This document shows, piece by piece, positions 54,968 to 63,604 of a stretch of 64,000 nucleotides of DNA. A program made the position numbers and the translations under genes. The stretch is taken from the NCBI GenBank assembly GCA_963827605.1, contig CAWHBK010000001.1:1798001-1862000 (forward strand), in the 5' to 3' direction. The first letter of the stretch is position 1, and each line of letters starts with the position of its first letter. The stretch comes from DSYU01 sp963827605. GTDB lineage: Bacteria > Chloroflexota > Anaerolineae > Anaerolineales > Anaerolineaceae. The notes below the pieces were generated by a model. It was not told the origin of the DNA and made no database searches. It saw nothing but the letters and a program-made list of their open reading frames with translations.

Positions 54968-55348
54968 TCACCTGCTATACCGTTTGAACCAGTCGGTAAT
55001 TTCATCTAAAGAAAGCTGAGATTGAGCACAGGCCAATGTAAACCTGACCATCTCATCATTTTCAACAACCAACCGATAGCCATTGACTCTTAAGAACAGT
55101 GCCGTGGCAGTGATTGCAGTTCGTTTGTTTCCATCCATAAAAGGATGGTTTCGAACCAATGAATCCATCAGCGTTGCCGCCTTTGAAAAAATATCTGCAT
55201 AGAGTTCTTTTTCATCAAAGGTTGCCTGTGGCCTACCTAAGGCCGAAAGCAGCATTCCCAAATCTCGGATACCATGTCCTCCACCTGTTTCAGCGATCAG
55301 GCGGCTGTGAAGAAAAAGGACTTGCTCGGGTGTCAGGTATTGGGTCAT
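54968..55348 (-). CDS. doc: Doc-like Fic-domain toxin (death on curing)
   Basis: A 126-residue Doc/Fic protein. The active-site motif HPFMDGNKRT (His68 to Thr77) is intact. Doc proteins phosphorylate EF-Tu and stop translation; Fic relatives AMPylate targets. The gene lies 31 bases downstream of an AbrB-type antitoxin gene on the same strand, a typical pair. Family length is normal. Confidence 0.92.
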   Translation of the reverse strand: MTQYLTPEQVLFLHSRLIAETGGGHGIRDLGMLLSALGRPQATFDEKELYADIFSKAATLMDSLVRNHPFMDGNKRTAITATALFLRVNGYRLVVENDEMVRFTLACAQSQLSLDEITDWFKRYSR

Positions 55349-55379
55349 AATGATGACTTCAATGAAGTTGATTGAGATT

Positions 55380-55625
55380 TTATTTTGCCAGTTCTTCTAA
55401 TGCGGGGCGATACTGCTGTATGAACTCATCGACTTGACGTGCAAAATCCTCATTCACACCGGCAATAGCGATAGGCTTTTCAACTGGCGTAATAATGACC
55501 CGCCGCTGCTCTCGATCCAGCTCCAAATTGACACTCTCGCCGTCTTTGATGCCCAGATCATCTAGCACTTCTTTTGGCAGAGAAACAACAATGCTGTTCC
55601 CAGTTTTGAATAAACGTCTAATCAT
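55380..55625 (-). CDS. AbrB/MazE-type antitoxin of the Doc toxin
   Basis: An 81-residue protein with an N-terminal SpoVT/AbrB swapped-hairpin domain (MIRRLFKTGNSIVVSLPKEVLDDLGIKDGESVNLEL) and an acidic C-terminal tail that would wrap the toxin. Doc is more often paired with Phd; pairing with AbrB-type antitoxins is also known. The palindrome at 55637-55653 just upstream is a probable autoregulatory operator. Confidence 0.9.
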   Translation of the reverse strand: MIRRLFKTGNSIVVSLPKEVLDDLGIKDGESVNLELDREQRRVIITPVEKPIAIAGVNEDFARQVDEFIQQYRPALEELAK

Positions 55626-55636
55626 AACACCTCCTA

Positions 55637-55653
55637 TACTTACAGTGTAAGTA
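55637..55653. promoter_or_regulatory. Operator palindrome of the AbrB-Doc operon
   Basis: TACTTACAGTGTAAGTA is a perfect 17-base palindrome around a central G, 12 bases upstream of the antitoxin start. Its consensus TAnTTACAnTGTAAnTA is shared with the mazE operator at 56447-56463. Confidence 0.75.
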
Positions 55654-55757
55654 CGCAGTCTCCCTTAGTATAGCATAACGCAACGAAAAAGCCAGTCTTG
55701 GCTAATGATCCATGACTGGCTATACCATGATCCTTGATTCTTCGATCACTTATAAAC

Positions 55758-55794
55758 GCGGCCGGAACTTATACCCATGTATCCGACTTAGTCC
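55758..55794 (-). repeat. Dispersed GGGTATAAG repeat, copy 3
   Basis: On the minus strand it reads TCGGATACATGGGTATAAGT followed by TCCGGCCGC. It lies between the mazF and AbrB-Doc units; see the copies at 45051 and 47404. Confidence 0.5.
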
Positions 55795-55853
55795 ACACTG
55801 GTTGGGTAAGAGTTACTTTTTGAAAGAATTTGCTCGTTTTTTCATTGACCCGC

Positions 55854-56177
55854 TTACTCGGAGAACATCTCTGACAGCACTTCCAGAACTTCACATTGGG
55901 TTTCTTCTGATATTTTTCCAAGTCTTTTAACAAGACGGCTCTTGTCAACCGTTCTAATCTGATCCAAAACAATCTGCCCCGACTTCCCTTCAAACTGGCA
56001 ATCAACTCGAGTTGGGTAACTTCTACCTTTTGTTGTCATTGGCGCCACAATCACCGTTGCGATACGATTATTCATCTCATCAGGAGAAATAATGAGGCAG
56101 GGACGTATTTTCTGGATCTCACTCCCTACGGTAGGATCCAGGTTGATGAGATAAATTTCAAATCGCTTGACTACCAT
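55854..56177 (-). CDS. mazF: MazF/PemK family endoribonuclease toxin
   Basis: A 107-residue toxin with the typical N-terminus FEIYLINLDPTVGSEIQKIRPCLIISPDEMN, then TVIVAPMTTKGR and SGQIVLDQIRTVDKSRL, where the Arg and Thr of the active site sit. MazF cuts mRNA at short sequence motifs. ATG 56177 (or GTG 56183) overlaps the end of mazE, giving translational coupling. It is the toxin of the second TA pair in tandem. Confidence 0.93.
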   Translation of the reverse strand: MVVKRFEIYLINLDPTVGSEIQKIRPCLIISPDEMNNRIATVIVAPMTTKGRSYPTRVDCQFEGKSGQIVLDQIRTVDKSRLVKRLGKISEETQCEVLEVLSEMFSE

Positions 56178-56431
56178 GTCCACTCTTCCTCATCCCACTG
56201 CGTAGGAGGGGCTTCGTCCAACAACTGGTCATCGCCATATTTTGCCATCTCAGCAAATAGATCTTCCCAACCCTGACGAGGATGGCGAGAGGCCTGGATG
56301 ATCAATTTGTTCCCTTCAACTGTCATTTCCACCTCATCGGTCAATCCTGCCTGTTCTAAAATGGTACGCGGGATACGAATCCCGCGTGAGTTACCGATTT
56401 TCACCACTTTTGAACGAATCATCATGTTCAT
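56171..56431 (-). CDS. mazE: MazE-type AbrB antitoxin
   Basis: An 86-residue antitoxin. The AbrB domain reads SKVVKIGNSRGIRIPRTILEQAGLTDEVEM, followed by an acidic, Trp-rich tail (WDEEEWTW) that binds MazF. A perfect palindrome at 56447-56463 directly upstream should bind the antitoxin dimer for autoregulation. The stop overlaps mazF. Confidence 0.93.
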   Translation of the reverse strand: MNMMIRSKVVKIGNSRGIRIPRTILEQAGLTDEVEMTVEGNKLIIQASRHPRQGWEDLFAEMAKYGDDQLLDEAPPTQWDEEEWTW

Positions 56432-56446
56432 CTTGCCACCTCTTTA

Positions 56447-56463
56447 TAATTACATTGTAATTA
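56447..56463. promoter_or_regulatory. Operator palindrome of mazEF
   Basis: TAATTACATTGTAATTA is a perfect 17-base palindrome around a central T, 16 bases upstream of mazE. It matches the AbrB-Doc operator in 14 of 17 positions. Confidence 0.75.
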
Positions 56464-56567
56464 CATAAGGTGTGTCTGTCAAGACCATAAGCATCGAATT
56501 ACAAGCATTATTCCCCCTATAAGTAGAAGGGGGAATATTGGATGAGGTGCTGCGTGCGGTCGACTAA

Positions 56568-57605
56568 TCAGCGCGTTTCGGTTATCTTGCGAATGTTACG
56601 CGGTTTTTCCGTATCGTAGCCCTTGACTGCGGTCAGATGATGCGCAAATAATTGTCCTGCCACAATCGCCACAACCGGGGTCAACCATTCGGGTATGTCC
56701 CTGGGAAGCGGAATGGGGGACTGTGCCAGTGACAGCACCTCATCGATATCGGAAATCACCACCAGTTCGGCCATGTATTCATTGCGAAGCATCTTGAGCA
56801 TGCTCATTAAGGTCTCGCGGACTTTGCCATCCGGAACCACGGCCATCACCGGGAAACCCCGCTCAACCATAGCAATGGGCCCGTGCTTGAAATCCGCGGA
56901 GGAATACGGCTCGGCCTCGACATAAGTCAGCTCTTTGAGCTTCAGCGCCCATTCAAATGCCGTGGAGTAGTTATATCCGCGCCCCAGAACCACGCATTGG
57001 TCCATATAGCGATAACGCTGGGCCATCTGAGCCAAAGCTGCATCGGAGCGCAGCATATCTTCCACCCAGGCTGGCACCTGCGCCAGCACCCGCCAGCAGA
57101 TCTCCTCGCCCGATAAGGCGACCGAGAGCATGGCGATGCTCATCAGTTCGCTGGTGTAGGTCTTGGTAGCCGCCACCGCCAGCTCTCTGCCCACCTGCAT
57201 GTCAATCAGGAAGTCCGATACCTGAGCCAGCGGAGAAGAGGGCTCATTGGTAATCGACAGGGTCAGGCAGCCCTGACGTTTTCCTTCGGCTAGTACGGAG
57301 ACAATGTCTGGGGACTGCCCGGACTGGGAAATGCCTACCACCAGCGCGTCGCGCAGGAGAGGTGGCTGCTCGTAGTAAGTGAACAGTGAAGGCGTCGCCA
57401 GCGCTACGGGCAGGTGGTTTCGCGCACCCCACAGATAATTGGCGTAGCGCCCGGCATTGTCAGAGGTGCCGCGGGCGGCCAGGAAAACGTAGCGCAGGTC
57501 ATGCGAGCGGGCGATTTTGACAATGTGTTCGACGTTCTCTCGCTGGGTAGAAAGAAGGTGTTCCAGCACAGCCGGTTGTTCGAAAATTTCTGAGTGAAGT
57601 GACAT
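56568..57605 (-). CDS. SIS-domain amino-sugar isomerase/deaminase (GlmS C-terminal-like)
   Basis: A 345-residue double-SIS protein like the isomerase half of GlmS and NagB-II/AgaS deaminases. AARGTSDNAGRYANYLW, VVGISQSGQSPD, ATKTYTSELMS, LGRGYNYSTAFEWALKLKE and EPYSSADFKHGPIAMVE bind the sugar phosphate. There is no glutaminase domain, so deamination or isomerisation of glucosamine 6-phosphate is expected. It is the last gene of the amino-sugar operon. Confidence 0.87.
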   Translation of the reverse strand: MSLHSEIFEQPAVLEHLLSTQRENVEHIVKIARSHDLRYVFLAARGTSDNAGRYANYLWGARNHLPVALATPSLFTYYEQPPLLRDALVVGISQSGQSPDIVSVLAEGKRQGCLTLSITNEPSSPLAQVSDFLIDMQVGRELAVAATKTYTSELMSIAMLSVALSGEEICWRVLAQVPAWVEDMLRSDAALAQMAQRYRYMDQCVVLGRGYNYSTAFEWALKLKELTYVEAEPYSSADFKHGPIAMVERGFPVMAVVPDGKVRETLMSMLKMLRNEYMAELVVISDIDEVLSLAQSPIPLPRDIPEWLTPVVAIVAGQLFAHHLTAVKGYDTEKPRNIRKITETR

Positions 57606-57649
57606 ACATTCCTACCCTTGGTGCCTAATGTTCGTCTATGAAAAGGGAG

Positions 57650-59251
57650 TTATGCGCTGTACCCCAGCGCATACAGGTCTGGGATCGAGACAGGCAGCCG
57701 GCCGTACGCGGGCGACTGGCCAAATAAGACTTTGGTCAGCGCACTCATAGATGGCTCCAGGATGCTGTAGCTGCACAGGTATGTGGGCGCTTGCGGGAAC
57801 GCAGTTAAGTCGTACGGCATACGCAGCGCCGCGACAACTGCTGGAATGCCAGCGGTGAGCACGGCGTTCACCATAGCTGCCTGAGCGGGCTGGGCAAAGG
57901 CATTTAGCGTACCAATCACCACCATATCCGCGCTCCTAATCCGCTCGAGAACCTCGCGTATATCTTCATCAACCGGTGCATGGGAGACGATAATTTCTTC
58001 GGTCCGCGGATGGTACAGGCGAATGTTTTTGGCCAGTGAGGGGACCACATAGGAGGAAGTATCCGCCGGGGTCAGGTCTACCGGCCTGGGGAGAATCACC
58101 ACCAGCCGCTGGGTTTCGCTCAACCTCAGAGGCAGCAGCGAGGCATGGTCACGCACCAGGGTGATGGATTGGGAGGCGATATTCTCCGCCACCATACGGT
58201 GCGCAGCACAGCCGACCACGCTGATTTCCGGCTGCGGCGTTTGGGCGGACAGCCATGCTTTCATTGCTAACACGCGTTCGGCAGATTGTCTCAAGGTCTG
58301 CGGAGAGAGCTGCCCGCTGCGTACAGCGCTCACAATACCTTCGTATGCTCTGCGGTGATCCTCCGGGTTGGCGGTGATCAGCAGCAGGTCCGCGCCTGCC
58401 TGCGCGGCGTACACGGCCTCCGCACCAAAAGCTTCCCCCTGGCGGATGGCTTTCATATCCATCGCGTCGGTGACAATCACGCCCCGGAAACCCATCCCCT
58501 CTCGCAGGAGCGCGGTGAGGATTTCTGGTGACAGCGTAGCGGGCAGGTCTTCTCGCCCTGTCAGCGCCGGGAGCGCTACGTGCGCGCTCATCATCAGCTT
58601 TGGCCCAGCCTTCACTGCCGATATAAATGGCGGGAACTCGATTTGTTCCAACCGCTCCATGGCATGCGCGACAATAGGAATGCCGTGATGCGAGTTGTTG
58701 GTCGTATCTCCGTGACCGGGGAAATGTTTGGCAGTGGCCGCCACCCCCATGTTCTGGATACCCTCGATCATCGCGTAAGCCATCTTGCCCACCATCCGCG
58801 GATCTTCCCCAAACGAGCGGGTTCCGATAACCGGGTTGTTGGGGTTGCTGTTGACATCACAGCAAGGCGCAAAATCAACGTTGATCCCCATAGCTGCCAA
58901 CTCAGCGCCCAGGACTTCACCTGCCTGGCGCGCCAGAGCCTCTGACCCTGTTGAGCCCAATGCCAGGTTTCCGGGGAGCGGTGTTACGCCCTCTCCCACC
59001 GCCATCAGCTGCCCGCCCTCCTGGTCGGCGCCGATCAGGAGAGGAGGCATCCCCTCCGAACGGGCAGCTTCCTGAAGAGTCGCGGTCAGCCGGCGCACCT
59101 GCTGTGGGTTTTGGATATTCCTGCTGCGGAACAGCGTCACCCCCGCCGGGCGATACTGCCTGAGCGAATGGAAAAATTCCTTTGAGGGTTTCTCCATGCC
59201 GTCAAAAGCGATCAAGAGCTTCTGACCAACGGCCTCTTCGATGGAGGTCAT
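57650..59251 (-). CDS. nagZ: Glycoside hydrolase family 3, beta-N-acetylhexosaminidase NagZ-like
   Basis: A 533-residue GH3 enzyme. The NagZ loop KHFPGHGDTTNNSHHGIP (175-192) carries the Asp-His acid/base pair, and the nucleophile is Asp262 in VTDAMDMKAI. A C-terminal domain of about 180 residues extends beyond the minimal single-domain NagZ. No signal peptide, so it releases N-acetylglucosamine from imported oligomers in the cytoplasm. It follows the permease gene by 3 bases. Confidence 0.92.
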   Translation of the reverse strand: MTSIEEAVGQKLLIAFDGMEKPSKEFFHSLRQYRPAGVTLFRSRNIQNPQQVRRLTATLQEAARSEGMPPLLIGADQEGGQLMAVGEGVTPLPGNLALGSTGSEALARQAGEVLGAELAAMGINVDFAPCCDVNSNPNNPVIGTRSFGEDPRMVGKMAYAMIEGIQNMGVAATAKHFPGHGDTTNNSHHGIPIVAHAMERLEQIEFPPFISAVKAGPKLMMSAHVALPALTGREDLPATLSPEILTALLREGMGFRGVIVTDAMDMKAIRQGEAFGAEAVYAAQAGADLLLITANPEDHRRAYEGIVSAVRSGQLSPQTLRQSAERVLAMKAWLSAQTPQPEISVVGCAAHRMVAENIASQSITLVRDHASLLPLRLSETQRLVVILPRPVDLTPADTSSYVVPSLAKNIRLYHPRTEEIIVSHAPVDEDIREVLERIRSADMVVIGTLNAFAQPAQAAMVNAVLTAGIPAVVAALRMPYDLTAFPQAPTYLCSYSILEPSMSALTKVLFGQSPAYGRLPVSIPDLYALGYSA

Positions 59252-59254
59252 CGC

Positions 59255-60133
59255 TTATCCTTTCACCGCTCCGCCCAAGCCACGGACGAAGTGCCGCTGG
59301 AGTAAGACGAAGAATATCAGAATGGGGATGACAGTCATAGTCACTCCCGCCGCCATTCCACGCGAGTTGGAGGTCATCATGCCCTGCATGGCAACCAGCC
59401 CTACCTGCAAGGTCATGTGCGAACGGGTATGCAGCATCAATGAAGGCCAGAAGAAATCGTTCCACTGATTGACAAAGGTGAAGATCGCAGCGGTAGCCAG
59501 CGCAGGCTGGATTACAGGCAGCAAGATGCTCCACCAGACGCGCAGCTCGCTGGCTCCGTCCATTTTTCCAGCTTCGATCAGGTCGTTCGGGACGCTTTTG
59601 AAGGCCTGGCGCAGCATAAAGATATTGAACACGGTCGCCATGCTGGGGAAGATCAGCGCAAAAATCGAGTCGTAGTACTTAAAAACCTTGACCGCCAGAA
59701 CATAGCTGGGGATCGAGGTAAGTTGGGGCGGAACGACAAACGTCGCCAGCAGCAAGAAAAAGATCAAGTCGCGGCCTTTGAATTTCATTTTGCCCAGCGG
59801 ATAAGCCGCCAGAGAGGAGAACAGCAGGTTGAGCACCACGGTGGAAACCGATACGATGATGCTGTTCAAAAAGAAGTTCGGGACGGGCAGCTGGTTCCAG
59901 ACCCGGATATAGTTGTCCAGGGTCGGTTCTTTTGGCAGCAGCTGCGGAGGGATCGAAACGACCGGGTCAGAAATACCTTTGAACGAGGTAAAAAACACCC
60001 ACAGGAAAGGAAAGATGGTGAACGCTGCGATCAGAGTCAACACGACATACCAAAAAAACATTTCGCCTGTTTTTTTCATATTGCGGCGGCGTATCGTCTC
60101 GAGCTGTGTTTCAGCTGGCCTGGTGATTTCCAT
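59255..60133 (-). CDS. Carbohydrate ABC transporter permease (MalG type)
   Basis: A 292-residue inner-membrane protein with six helices. The cytoplasmic EAA loop reads EAGKMDGASELRVWWSILLPVIQPALA, which contacts the ATPase. The MalG-type end GAVKG is present. One base separates it from the partner permease. No ATPase gene is in this operon; a shared MsiK-type ATPase elsewhere is likely. Confidence 0.92.
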   Translation of the reverse strand: MEITRPAETQLETIRRRNMKKTGEMFFWYVVLTLIAAFTIFPFLWVFFTSFKGISDPVVSIPPQLLPKEPTLDNYIRVWNQLPVPNFFLNSIIVSVSTVVLNLLFSSLAAYPLGKMKFKGRDLIFFLLLATFVVPPQLTSIPSYVLAVKVFKYYDSIFALIFPSMATVFNIFMLRQAFKSVPNDLIEAGKMDGASELRVWWSILLPVIQPALATAAIFTFVNQWNDFFWPSLMLHTRSHMTLQVGLVAMQGMMTSNSRGMAAGVTMTVIPILIFFVLLQRHFVRGLGGAVKG

Positions 60134-60134
60134 A

Positions 60135-61013
60135 TTAGCGTGCCTCCTCTGTACCGCGTTCCAAAAGGCGGATGTTGATCATCGAAAATACCAGGGTTAT
60201 GATGAGCAGAACAATGGCTACCGCGGATGCCATCCCGGCCTCCTGCAGGCGGAATGCTTTGCGCCACAAGTAGAACACCACCGTTACGCCGCTGTTGAGG
60301 ATACCGCCCAACCCGCCGGTGAGAATATATATTTCGTTGAACACCTGCAGCGCAGCCAGGCTCGAAACGACCGCCACCATCACGAACTGCGGCTGGAGAC
60401 CGGGCAGGCTGACGTGCAGATGCTTCTGGATGGCATTACAACCGTCAATCGAAGCCGCATCATACAGCTCTTCCGGAATATTTTGCAGCCCGGCCAAAAA
60501 GATCATCATGTAATAACCAAGGCCCATCCAGATCGTCAGCAGCATGGCAAGAGGCAGGGTTAAGGATGGTTCCGCAAGCCACTGAATAGGCGATTGGATG
60601 ATCCCCGTGGAGAGCAGCAGGCCATTCAGTAATCCATTGGTGTCCAGCATCAAGCGCCAGGAGATACCTACCGCGATACTGCCGCTGATGACGGGTATGT
60701 AGTAAATGGCCCGGAATGCGTTGATGCCAGGAATTTTTCGGTTCACCACAATCGCCAGGATCATGCACAGCAAGATCAGGATAGGTGTGACCAGCAAATA
60801 GGTGAATGAATGCTGAAGCGCCAGCCAAAAAATCTCGTCAGTCAGCAGGGTTTGGTAATTTTCCAGGCCTATCCATACCGGAGGCGTGGAGATGTTGTAT
60901 TTGGTGAAGCTGTAGTAGAACACGGCCCCGATCGGGTACAGGACAAAAGTTGCGATCACCACAAGCGCGGGTGAAAGAAATAAGTACGGAGTGAGTGACG
61001 TTTTCTTTGCCAT
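60135..61013 (-). CDS. Carbohydrate ABC transporter permease (MalF type)
   Basis: A 292-residue partner permease starting TPYLFLSPALVVIATFVLYPIGAVFYYSF, typical of MalF/UgpA. The EAA loop DAASIDGCNAIQKHLHVSLPGLQPQF and FNEIYILTGG follow. Together with the MalG-type protein and the lipoprotein binding protein it forms an oligosaccharide importer. Confidence 0.92.
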   Translation of the reverse strand: MAKKTSLTPYLFLSPALVVIATFVLYPIGAVFYYSFTKYNISTPPVWIGLENYQTLLTDEIFWLALQHSFTYLLVTPILILLCMILAIVVNRKIPGINAFRAIYYIPVISGSIAVGISWRLMLDTNGLLNGLLLSTGIIQSPIQWLAEPSLTLPLAMLLTIWMGLGYYMMIFLAGLQNIPEELYDAASIDGCNAIQKHLHVSLPGLQPQFVMVAVVSSLAALQVFNEIYILTGGLGGILNSGVTVVFYLWRKAFRLQEAGMASAVAIVLLIITLVFSMINIRLLERGTEEAR

Positions 61014-61114
61014 CGGTCAGGGACCTCCAGGTGGGCCAATCCCGCATCTGTTCCCCTCTCCTGTAGCCGCGAAGGACCGCAGGAGAGAGGAACCGATTCA
61101 CATGAAACTGGAAC

Positions 61115-62518
61115 CTATTTAATCAGTTTGTTGGCTGCGGTTACCGCGTCGGTCAGAGCCTGCTGAGGATCTTTGTTATTGAACAGGGCTTTCTGGATCT
61201 CCTGCAGAACAATTTCGTTTACAGCAAGTTTCTCAGGGACGCTGGGGACGATGTCGGCCAGCTGCGAGACGGCTTCTTTGGCGCGGGGCTTGGCGCTGTC
61301 TTCAATAGCGACAACCGCGGCGGAGAAGAAGGGATCGTCATACGAAGCGGGGGTCGAGGGGTACACAGCGGCGAGCTTGGAGAGCTCGATGTTATTTTTC
61401 GCGTTGGTGAACCACTGCGCCAGGGCCACTGCGGCCTTGGGGTACTTGGTATTCGCGTTCACCGACATAGCCATCAGGCCTTTTCCGACCACGCCCGATT
61501 TCCCGACCGGCGAATTCACCACATCCAGGTATCCGTACAGGCCTGGGTTGCTGGAGCGTACTTCGCGGATCAAATTGGGGCCGGTGGCGTAGAAGGCAGC
61601 CTGGCCAGAAGTGAAGAGATCCAAACCAATGCGGTCCTGATCGGTGACGAGGGCAGAGCGGTCTACCGTGCCGGCTTTGACCATGTCCACATACAGCTTC
61701 AGCCATTCGACAGCTTCGGGTGAATCAAAGGTGAAGGTTTTTCCATCATCGCTGATGATCTTAACGCCACCTTCGTACACCATCTGCGCCAGCAGGTCAC
61801 TGGTGGTCAGGCGGATGTCGCACAGCGTTCCGGTTTTCGCTTTGATCGTTTTGCACAGCGCGGGGAGGCCATCGATGGTCTTGGGGAAGGCTTCGGCTTT
61901 CAGGCCGGCTTTTTCAAAGATCTGCTTGTTGACCAGGTTAACCTGGATGCCCTGATAATAGGGGAACATGTAGTGCTTGCCATCCACCATCTGCTGATCC
62001 CACAGGTTGGGGAAGTAGGTTTTGACAACATCCTGGGGGGCGATATCATCGAGCGCCAGCAGGTTGCCCTGGGAAGCGTACTGCGTTACCCAGCCTTCCG
62101 AGATGGACAGGTTGATGACATCCGGGGCATTCCCGGCGGAGAAAGCATTGTTCAGATCATCACGGAAGGTGCCCTGATGATCTTCCCATTTGACAGTGAC
62201 GCCCGGGTAAGCGGCTTCGAAACCGTCGATGGCATTCTTGATGTAAGCGTCAAAGGTGGGCGAGAGCCAGTAGGTCCAAATGGTCACTTCAGCGCCGTCT
62301 TCAACGTCGGAGAACAGAGCGTCCGGGTTGGGACCGGGGGTGGGGGTAACAACGACCTGGACTTCTTTCTCGACCTGGACCTCGACCATCTGCGTTTCCT
62401 TGACAACCACGGTTTCCCGGATTGTTTCAGGCTTTACGGCTGCAGGGGCCGCCGCGGGAGCGCATGAGCTGAGCAGGATGGTCACTAAGACCAGCAAAAC
62501 AAAAAACTTGGTACGCAT
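61115..62518 (-). CDS. Sugar ABC transporter substrate-binding lipoprotein
   Basis: A 467-residue family-1 extracellular binding protein. The signal peptide (MRTKFFVLLVLVTILLSSC) ends in the lipobox LSSC. The family motif WEDHQGTFRDDLNNAFSAGNAPDVI and AAVALAQWFTNAKNN are visible. ATG 62518 follows AGGAG at 8 bases; the upstream ATG at 62575 has none. Context suggests N-acetylglucosamine or chito-/muro-oligosaccharides as the ligand. Confidence 0.93.
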   Translation of the reverse strand: MRTKFFVLLVLVTILLSSCAPAAAPAAVKPETIRETVVVKETQMVEVQVEKEVQVVVTPTPGPNPDALFSDVEDGAEVTIWTYWLSPTFDAYIKNAIDGFEAAYPGVTVKWEDHQGTFRDDLNNAFSAGNAPDVINLSISEGWVTQYASQGNLLALDDIAPQDVVKTYFPNLWDQQMVDGKHYMFPYYQGIQVNLVNKQIFEKAGLKAEAFPKTIDGLPALCKTIKAKTGTLCDIRLTTSDLLAQMVYEGGVKIISDDGKTFTFDSPEAVEWLKLYVDMVKAGTVDRSALVTDQDRIGLDLFTSGQAAFYATGPNLIREVRSSNPGLYGYLDVVNSPVGKSGVVGKGLMAMSVNANTKYPKAAVALAQWFTNAKNNIELSKLAAVYPSTPASYDDPFFSAAVVAIEDSAKPRAKEAVSQLADIVPSVPEKLAVNEIVLQEIQKALFNNKDPQQALTDAVTAANKLIK

Positions 62519-62727
62519 GGATTCATCTCCTGTAGAATGGGTGATGTGGATACGGAAAACCTTATCGGTTGACATGGATGCAGCTTCGGTAACTTCTTCT
62601 CTTTCCTCAATCTCCTTACTTGCGCACTACACCTCCTTTTGATTGATCCGGATACGGTACACGATTATTTGATTTCGTTTGCGGGCTCGTGCCAGTGGTT
62701 GTCCTACCTGCGCAGCCGTACAGAAGG

Positions 62728-63588
62728 CTACGCAGAACAGGCACCTACGCGTTCGAGCCGGGCAGCAACATCCCGCGCAAAACGAGCGATATGTTCTTGG
62801 ATGAAGGCAGCGACGTCATATTGGTCGTCTTTAATCAGCGGGGTCAGATCCATGCCAAAGGAAAGGCCCTGGGTGGTATCCGTGCCATGTGATTCAAAGT
62901 AAGTCGCGTTTGCCTTGCGGCGGCCCATGCTGGCCAGGTCGTAGCGTTTGCCGCCCGCAATCTGCGAGTCGAACACGCCCAGCAGCGCCGCCTGGAGACT
63001 TTCGTGGGCGGTCAGGTCAAACCCCACTTTGTCGGTGTCGATCAGCCAGTCCAGGTTGCGCCAAACCTCACAGGCATACAGCTTCTCGGGCCGCTCGGCT
63101 TTTGGCAGGCAGCGGATCGCGGCGATCACTTTGAGAGCCACAGCCACATGCGTATCGTGTTTATCGGCCAGGTTGTGTGTATAAACAAACTTGGGGTGCG
63201 CAACCCGCAGCAGGCCAGCGATATCTTCCACCGGCTGCACGCTGGTCCCATCTTTCACCTTCTTGCTGGGAAAATCCAGCAGTGCCTGCGCGGCATATTC
63301 CCCTACCACAGCGGCTTTCTTCTGCTCCTTGAAGCGGATGACGCACATCTCTTCATCGTTAAAGTTCTTGTAGATCTCATCCCGCGGAGATCCACGCCCA
63401 TCGGTGACCACCACCCCGGTAAACCAGAGGTCTTCGCGCTGGAAACACTCTAAGATAGGCGCTGCCGCCATAATCTCGATGTCATCCTGGTGGGCGCTGA
63501 TCGCCATATGCGTAGTGCGCGCCAGGGCTTGCTCTACGGGCAGACCATCAGGAATATATATTTCCGCGGTTTCAAGATGAAAGCGCAT
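62728..63588 (-). CDS. PIG-L/LmbE family deacetylase
   Basis: A 286-residue zinc-dependent deacetylase. The AHQDD motif (His33, Asp35, Asp36) binds the metal, and a downstream HNLADKHDTH supplies the further His ligands. Relatives remove the N-acetyl group from N-acetylglucosamine derivatives. ATG 63588 has AGGAG five bases upstream; the longer frame to 63735 overlaps the ROK gene. It fits the amino-sugar pathway between kinase and SIS enzyme. Confidence 0.9.
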   Translation of the reverse strand: MRFHLETAEIYIPDGLPVEQALARTTHMAISAHQDDIEIMAAAPILECFQREDLWFTGVVVTDGRGSPRDEIYKNFNDEEMCVIRFKEQKKAAVVGEYAAQALLDFPSKKVKDGTSVQPVEDIAGLLRVAHPKFVYTHNLADKHDTHVAVALKVIAAIRCLPKAERPEKLYACEVWRNLDWLIDTDKVGFDLTAHESLQAALLGVFDSQIAGGKRYDLASMGRRKANATYFESHGTDTTQGLSFGMDLTPLIKDDQYDVAAFIQEHIARFARDVAARLERVGACSA

Positions 63589-63604
63589 ACGAACTCCTGT
63601 TTTC

